Origin: SIG440 sp045646865
GTDB lineage: Bacteria; Bacillota; Clostridia; Monoglobales; Monoglobaceae
DNA: 64,000 nucleotides
Assembly: GCA_045646865.1 (NCBI GenBank)
Contig: JAZRLM010000002.1
Coordinates: 1 to 64,000, forward strand
Direction: 5' to 3'
Shown one piece after another: positions 59,141 to 64,000 of this stretch. The notes under the pieces are model-generated. The model saw only the letters and a list, made by a program, of their open reading frames with translations, was not told where the DNA came from and ran no database searches. The position numbers and the translations under genes are program-made. Numbering within the stretch: the stretch's first letter is position 1; every line of letters begins with the position of its first letter.

Positions 59141-59839
59141 TTATCCTACAAATTCGGCAACGCATCTTTTGTATGCGGCAACGGGGTCTTCTGCTGCAGT
59201 AATAGGTCTGCCAACAACTATGTAATCAGAGCCGATTGCTTTTGCGTCAGCAGGAGTCATAACACGTACCTGGTCGCCCTTATCACCGTCTGTAAAGCGA
59301 ACACCGGGGGTAACTGTAACAAAGTCCTTGCCGCAGGTATTGTGAACCTTTTCAGCCTCTAAGGGTGAACATACAACACCGTCAAGACCAGCTTTTTTTG
59401 CATTGCTTGCATAGTGCATAACAACCTTGTCAATTGCTTCATTGATAAGAAGGTCTTCCTTCATTTTTTCTTCACTTGTTGATGTGAGCTGTGTTACTGC
59501 AATAAGAATAGGACGTGTACCGTCAGGACGTGTAAGACCCTCGATTGCGGCTTCCATCATTGCAACGGTGCCTGATGCGTGAAGGTTTGTCATATCAACA
59601 TCAAGACGGCTGAGCACAGCCATTGATTTTTTTACTGTATTGGGAATGTCGTGGAGCTTAAGGTCAAGGAATATCTTGTGACCGCGATTCTTTATTTCAT
59701 GCACGATTTCGGGGCCTTCAGCATAGAACAGTTCCATACCGATTTTAACAAAAGGTTTTACATCTGTAAACTTGTCTAAAAAATCAGAAACTTCTTTCTT
59801 TCCTGCAAAGTCGCAGGCAACAATAACGTCTTTTCCCAT
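59141..59839 (-). CDS. pyrF: Orotidine 5'-phosphate decarboxylase
   Basis: PyrF (232 residues, short bacterial type) converts OMP to UMP. The catalytic motif is FLDLKLHDIPNTVKKSM with the Lys-Asp charge network; VTPGVRFTDGDKGDQVRV and VVGRPITAAEDP form the phosphate site. Its start overlaps the pyrD stop by one base (TAATG). Confidence 0.97.
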   Translation of the reverse strand: MGKDVIVACDFAGKKEVSDFLDKFTDVKPFVKIGMELFYAEGPEIVHEIKNRGHKIFLDLKLHDIPNTVKKSMAVLSRLDVDMTNLHASGTVAMMEAAIEGLTRPDGTRPILIAVTQLTSTSEEKMKEDLLINEAIDKVVMHYASNAKKAGLDGVVCSPLEAEKVHNTCGKDFVTVTPGVRFTDGDKGDQVRVMTPADAKAIGSDYIVVGRPITAAEDPVAAYKRCVAEFVG

Positions 59840-60750
59840 TAGTGGGCACCTCCTATAATATTATTCAAATCTGAAATCCCGTATTTTTCCATAACTGACG
59901 GGAGCTTTTCTATAATTTCCTTGCAGGCAAATGGGTTAACCAGGTTTGCGGCACCAACCTGAACGGCTGTTGCACCTGCAAGCATCATTTCAATTACGTC
60001 TTCGGCAGAAGAAACACCGCCCATACCGATAACGGGAATGTTAACTGCCTCATATACCTGATATACCATACGAACAGCCACAGGGAATATTGCAGGTCCT
60101 GAAAAACCGCCCATTTTGTTTGCTATAACGCATTTTTTTGTTTTAAGGTCAATTCTCATGCCAAGAAGAGTGTTTATAAGACTAATGCCGTCTGCGCCGG
60201 CTTCTTCACAAGCTTTTGCTATTGAAACAATATCTGTTACATTGGGTGACAGCTTAATGATAATCGGCTTGTCAGAAACCGCTTTAACTGCTTTGGTAAC
60301 TTCTGCAGCAGCTTCGGGTGATGTGCCAAAACTCATACCGCCGCCGTGAACATTGGGGCAAGAAACATTAACCTCAAACCAACCAATCTGGTCCTGACCG
60401 TTTAGCTTTTCGCAGGTGTATACATAGTCATCAACCGAAAATCCGCTGATGTTTGCCATAACGGGCTTTGAGAATACCTGTTTAAGTTGGGGAAGCTCTT
60501 CTGAAACCACAGCATCAACACCGGGATTCTGAAGACCTACCGAGTTAATCATACCCATACTGCACTCTGCAATTCTGGGTGTGGGGTTGCCGAATCTTGC
60601 ATCCTTGGTTGTTCCTTTGAATGAAAATGTACCAAGGCAGTTTATGTCATAGATTTCTGCAAATTCATAGCCAAAACCAAAGGTTCCGCTGGCAGGGATA
60701 ACAGGGTTTTCAAGAGTAATACCGCAAAGATTTACTTTTGTGTTTACCAT
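59839..60750 (-). CDS. pyrD: Dihydroorotate dehydrogenase, class 1B catalytic subunit
   Basis: This FMN subunit oxidises dihydroorotate; in class 1B it passes electrons through PyrK to NAD. The active-site Cys is in FEVNVSCPNVHGGG, the usual Cys of class 1. GIVASGTFGFG-type N-terminus is seen as PVIPASGTFGFGYE, and VIGMGGVSSAEDVIEMMLAGA forms the FMN phosphate site. It overlaps pyrK by seven bases, and its partner pyrK confirms class 1B. Confidence 0.96.
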   Translation of the reverse strand: MVNTKVNLCGITLENPVIPASGTFGFGYEFAEIYDINCLGTFSFKGTTKDARFGNPTPRIAECSMGMINSVGLQNPGVDAVVSEELPQLKQVFSKPVMANISGFSVDDYVYTCEKLNGQDQIGWFEVNVSCPNVHGGGMSFGTSPEAAAEVTKAVKAVSDKPIIIKLSPNVTDIVSIAKACEEAGADGISLINTLLGMRIDLKTKKCVIANKMGGFSGPAIFPVAVRMVYQVYEAVNIPVIGMGGVSSAEDVIEMMLAGATAVQVGAANLVNPFACKEIIEKLPSVMEKYGISDLNNIIGGAH

Positions 60751-61475
60751 ACGATTTCCTCTCTTTCCAAGACCGGACCGTCCTTACAAATTCTTTTGTT
60801 GCCGTATTTTGTCTTGCAGGAACATCCCATACAAGCACCAAAACCGCAACCCATTCTTTCTTCAAAACTATACTGACCGGATGTTTTGACAACCGCTTCA
60901 ATTGCTTTAAACATCGGTTCAGGACCGCAGGTGAAGAAGTAGGAGTATTCAATATCCTTCATAGCATCGGTTACAAAGCCGCGGATTCCGTAGCTTCCGT
61001 CAGCAGTTGTAACAAATACATCTACACCCAAAGCTTTGAATTCTTCTTCAAAAAATACATCTTCATAGCTGTTGAACCCAAGGATTACAGTAACTTTTTT
61101 GCCTTGTTCTGTAAGCTTTTTGCAAAGATTGTACATTGGGGGAACACCAACACCACCGCCAATGAGCAGAGGGGTATCTCCACTTTTACCAAGGTTATAG
61201 CCGTTTCCTAGACCTACAAGAATGTCAAGCTCTTTGCCAGCTGCATAGGTGCTCATAATTTCTGTTCCCTTGCCCACAACTTTATAAATTAAAGTGAGCT
61301 TTCCGTCGGAGTAATCGCAGACAGAAATGGGGCGTCTTAAGTAAAGTCCGTCAATCAGAATGTTGACAAACTGACCTGATGCGGTGATTGCACTTGTATC
61401 ACCGCAAAGAGTCATTAAAAATATATCTTTTGCAATTTTTTCATTGCGTTCTATTGTAAAAATTTCCTGTTTCAC
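60744..61475 (-). CDS. pyrK: Dihydroorotate dehydrogenase electron transfer subunit
   Basis: PyrK (243 residues) carries FAD and a [2Fe-2S] cluster and links PyrD to NAD. The N-terminal ferredoxin-reductase-like FAD site includes LRRPISVCDY; the NAD site holds LLIGGGVGVPPMYNLCKKL; the cluster Cys are in MGCGFGACMGCSCKT and CKDGP. It overlaps pyrD. Confidence 0.95.
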   Translation of the reverse strand: MKQEIFTIERNEKIAKDIFLMTLCGDTSAITASGQFVNILIDGLYLRRPISVCDYSDGKLTLIYKVVGKGTEIMSTYAAGKELDILVGLGNGYNLGKSGDTPLLIGGGVGVPPMYNLCKKLTEQGKKVTVILGFNSYEDVFFEEEFKALGVDVFVTTADGSYGIRGFVTDAMKDIEYSYFFTCGPEPMFKAIEAVVKTSGQYSFEERMGCGFGACMGCSCKTKYGNKRICKDGPVLEREEIVW

Positions 61476-61489
61476 AGCAAAATTTCTCC

Positions 61490-64000
61490 TTATGCATCAA
61501 TTGTTGAAATTGTAAGAGTGTTTTCTTCAAGAACGTCAAGCAATACCGAAACTGTATCAAGAGAGGTAAAGATGTTTACGTTATTTTCTGTTGCACATAA
61601 ACGGATTTCGTGACCGTCGTTAATATTTGAGCCTGAGCCCGAAACATCACTTGTGTTTATTATATAAGCTATATGACCCTGACGGATTGCTGATGGAATT
61701 TCATCGTTATCCTCGCTTATCTTTTTCAGCATATGGGTGCGTATTCCGTTCTTTTTCAGGAATTCTGCAGTACCCTTTGTTGCCTGAATATTAAAGCCGA
61801 GCTTATAGAATCTGCGGATAAGTTCAAGTGATTCTTCCTTGTCCTTGTCTGCGATTGTTGCAAGAACTGTGCCGTAGTTCTGAACTGTCATACCTGATGC
61901 CTGAAGTGCCTTGTAAAGTGCGCGGTTAAGCTTGTCATCGTAGCCGATTGCCTCACCGGTTGATTTCATTTCGGGCGAGAGGTATGCATCAAGACCTCTG
62001 ATTTTGTTGAATGAGAATACGGGAACTTTTACATACCAGCGGTTCTTTTCCTTGGGATAAACATCGGTAATTCCCTGTTCCTTTAAGGATTTACCCATAA
62101 TAACCTCGGTTGCAATATCTGCAAGGCTGTATCCTGTTGCCTTCGAAAGGAAGGGAACAGTTCTTGAAGAACGTGGGTTAACCTCGATGATATAAACATC
62201 TTCGTTTTTGTCAACAATGAACTGAATGTTATAAAGACCGATGATTCCTATGCCGATACCTAACTGTTTAGCATATTCGATAATAGTTTTCTTAACTTTA
62301 TCAGAAATGCTGAAAGAGGGGTAAACACTGATTGAGTCGCCGCTGTGGATGCCTGTTCTTTCAACCAGCTCCATAATACCGGGGATAAATACATCCTTGC
62401 CGTCACAGATGGCGTCGATTTCGACTTCTTTACCAAAGATATATTTATCAACAAGAACGGGCTTGTCCTCGTCAATCTCAACCGCTGTTTTCAGGTAATG
62501 TCTGAGCTGTTCTTCGTTACCTACAATCTGCATTGCGCGACCGCCAAGAACAAAGCTGGGACGAACAAGAACGGGATAACCGATTTCTGTTGCCGCAGCA
62601 ACACCGTCTTCAATTTTGGTAACGGCTCTGCCCTGAGGTTGAGGAATGTTAAGCTGTTTGAGTATTTTCTCAAATGCGTCACGGTTTTCGGCTCTGTCAA
62701 TTGCGGCGCAGTCTGTACCGATAATTTCAACGCCTCGGTCTGTGAGGGGCTGAGCAAGGTTAATTGCTGTCTGTCCGCCAAGAGATGCAATAACACCTTC
62801 GGGATTTTCAAAATGAATGATGTTCATAACATCTTCAGGAGTAAGAGGCTCAAAATAGAGCTTGTCCGCTGTGGTGTAGTCGGTTGAAACTGTTTCGGGG
62901 TTGTTGTTGATGATGATTGATTCATATCCTGCCTTTTTGATTGTTGTAACAGCATGAACAGTAGAATAGTCAAATTCAACACCCTGACCGATACGGATAG
63001 GACCTGCACCAAGAACTGCAAGCTTTTTATTATCTGTAAGGATAGAATCGTTTTCGCCTGTGTAGCTTGAATAGAAGTAGGGGATATATGCATTTGTATG
63101 GCAGGTATCAACCATTCTGTATACGGGGAAAATGTTATTTTCTTTTCTTGCGTTGTAAACTTCGATCTCGGGAACACCCCAGAGTTTTGCGATAAAGGGG
63201 TCGCTGAAACCGATTTTCTTTGCTTCCTTCAATGTTTCAATGTTGCCCTTGTTATCTTTGATAACTGTTTCAAAGTCTACAATTTTCTTAATTGTTTCAA
63301 GGAAGTAGGGGGTAATCATTGTAACCTCGTGAAGCTTTTCAATACTTACGCTGTTTCTCATAAGCTGTGCAACAGCATAGATATTGTCATCACGGAATTC
63401 GCTTATATATTCAAGCAATTCTTCATTTGACTTGTTTTCAAATTTAGCCATCCAGATGTGGTTAACACCGATTTCAAGGGAACGGAGTGACTTAAGGAAA
63501 CATTCCTCCAAAGTTGAACCGATACCCATAACCTCGCCTGTTGCCTTCATCTGTGTGCCAAGCTTGTTGGTGGCAGATGCAAATTTGTCAAAGGGGAAGC
63601 GTGGGAACTTTGCAACAATATAGTCAAGTCTTGGCTCAAAAGCTGCTGTTGTGTTTGCAATGGCGATTTCGTCAAGAGACATACCAACAGCAATCTTTGC
63701 AGTTACCCTTGCAATGGGATAGCCGCTTGCTTTTGATGCAAGAGCTGATGAACGTGAAACTCTTGGGTTAACCTCGATAAGATAATATTCCGAAGTTGTG
63801 GGATGAAGGGCAAACTGTACATTACAGCCACCTTCGATTTTAAGTTCGCGGATAATTTTGATTGCACTATCGTTGAGCATTTTGTGTTTTTGTTCGTCAA
63901 GGGTAAGAATAGGAGCAACAACAATACTGTCACCTGTGTGGATACCAACAGGGTCGATGTTTTCCATACCGCAGATTGTGATTGCGTTATCATTTGAGTC
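61490..64000 (-). CDS. carB: Carbamoyl-phosphate synthase large subunit, partial
   Basis: The gene runs off the right edge; 836 C-terminal codons are present, beginning at DSNDNAITICGMENIDPVG. CarB makes carbamoyl phosphate from bicarbonate, ammonia and 2 ATP. The remaining N-half ends with an ATP-grasp piece (EVNPRVSRSSALASKASGYPIA). The oligomerisation domain follows, then the second ATP-grasp domain (VLVRPSFVLGGRAMQIV, IIEVNPRSSRTVPFLSKATG). The C-terminal MGS-like domain (GFNIQATKGTAEFLKKNGI) ends the protein. The start and carA should lie further right. Confidence 0.97.
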   Translation of the reverse strand, partial: DSNDNAITICGMENIDPVGIHTGDSIVVAPILTLDEQKHKMLNDSAIKIIRELKIEGGCNVQFALHPTTSEYYLIEVNPRVSRSSALASKASGYPIARVTAKIAVGMSLDEIAIANTTAAFEPRLDYIVAKFPRFPFDKFASATNKLGTQMKATGEVMGIGSTLEECFLKSLRSLEIGVNHIWMAKFENKSNEELLEYISEFRDDNIYAVAQLMRNSVSIEKLHEVTMITPYFLETIKKIVDFETVIKDNKGNIETLKEAKKIGFSDPFIAKLWGVPEIEVYNARKENNIFPVYRMVDTCHTNAYIPYFYSSYTGENDSILTDNKKLAVLGAGPIRIGQGVEFDYSTVHAVTTIKKAGYESIIINNNPETVSTDYTTADKLYFEPLTPEDVMNIIHFENPEGVIASLGGQTAINLAQPLTDRGVEIIGTDCAAIDRAENRDAFEKILKQLNIPQPQGRAVTKIEDGVAAATEIGYPVLVRPSFVLGGRAMQIVGNEEQLRHYLKTAVEIDEDKPVLVDKYIFGKEVEIDAICDGKDVFIPGIMELVERTGIHSGDSISVYPSFSISDKVKKTIIEYAKQLGIGIGIIGLYNIQFIVDKNEDVYIIEVNPRSSRTVPFLSKATGYSLADIATEVIMGKSLKEQGITDVYPKEKNRWYVKVPVFSFNKIRGLDAYLSPEMKSTGEAIGYDDKLNRALYKALQASGMTVQNYGTVLATIADKDKEESLELIRRFYKLGFNIQATKGTAEFLKKNGIRTHMLKKISEDNDEIPSAIRQGHIAYIINTSDVSGSGSNINDGHEIRLCATENNVNIFTSLDTVSVLLDVLEENTLTISTIDA

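Noticed and set aside
1..64000. CRISPR array, toxin-antitoxin pair, prophage or defence island
   Set aside because: No regularly spaced repeats, cas genes, phage structural genes or known defence genes are seen. The S24 repressor is the only phage-like gene and stands without other phage genes.

Overview
The window is an AT-rich chromosomal segment from a low-GC Gram-positive bacterium, most likely an anaerobic member of class Clostridia. The signs are: an HrcA/CIRCE-controlled groESL operon, HPr kinase, WhiA, a T-box leader, a class I c-di-GMP riboswitch, CoaX, a PyrK/PyrDB-type pyrimidine operon with PyrB-PyrI, an S-layer-homology protein, frequent TTG/GTG starts, and a remnant of the forespore sigma factor SigG. 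Genus cannot be fixed from the sequence alone.

Layout. 1-3.7 kb: a complete IS3-family element (IS150 type, -1 frameshift) sits in a broken SGNH-hydrolase gene, followed by an MFS transporter and a palindromic repeat element between direct repeats. 3.7-5.4 kb: RidA, an AEC transporter and a TIGR04076-like protein. 5.4-13.7 kb: a housekeeping run hprK - PHP phosphatase - murB - whiA - dnaE - CDF transporter. 13.7-17.3 kb: hpf, a CapA-like lipoprotein and a secreted protein. 17.3-18.8 kb: a LexA/CI-like S24 repressor divergent from a 44-residue membrane protein, with operator-like repeats between them. 18.9-22.4 kb: a DivIVA-like coiled-coil protein, cysteine desulfurase, thiI, CinA-C. 22.4-34.9 kb, mostly minus strand: tcdA, ECF S component plus coaX, a polar amino-acid ABC transporter, groESL, ispF-ispD-carD-radA-folD and a YgiQ-type radical SAM gene. 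35-41 kb, plus strand: ACT plus PFL pair, DUF896 protein, ECF sigma plus likely anti-sigma, a DMT exporter, a truncated sigG, an anion permease. 41-45.4 kb: a c-di-GMP riboswitch, then an EAL phosphodiesterase and a dCache-GGDEF cyclase. 45.5-47.4 kb: a decaying zone with two pseudogenes around tRNA-Leu, whose 3' end is duplicated. 47.4-54.7 kb: a nucleotide-sugar dehydratase, then a T-box leader, SSS symporter, aryl/acyl-CoA ligase and iorAB. 54.8-55.1 kb: two tRNA-Ser genes on the minus strand. 55.2-57 kb: an SLH-domain secreted protein. 57.1-64 kb, minus strand: pyrI-pyrB-pyrE-pyrF-pyrD-pyrK-carB, with carB running off the right edge.

Most interesting system. The T-box leader at 48.57-48.85 kb has a specifier loop that reads best as UAC (Tyr). 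It precedes a sodium:solute symporter, an AMP-forming acid-CoA ligase and indolepyruvate:ferredoxin oxidoreductase (IorAB). T-boxes switch genes on during amino-acid starvation. The set therefore reads better as salvage of aryl acids (for example 4-hydroxyphenylacetate) into aromatic amino acids by activation and reductive carboxylation than as amino-acid fermentation. This is inference, and a structured region with a possible terminator lies between the symporter and the ligase.

Second in interest are the S24 repressor/small membrane protein switch, which resembles lexA-yneA type SOS modules, and the riboswitch that places a phosphodiesterase next to its own diguanylate cyclase.
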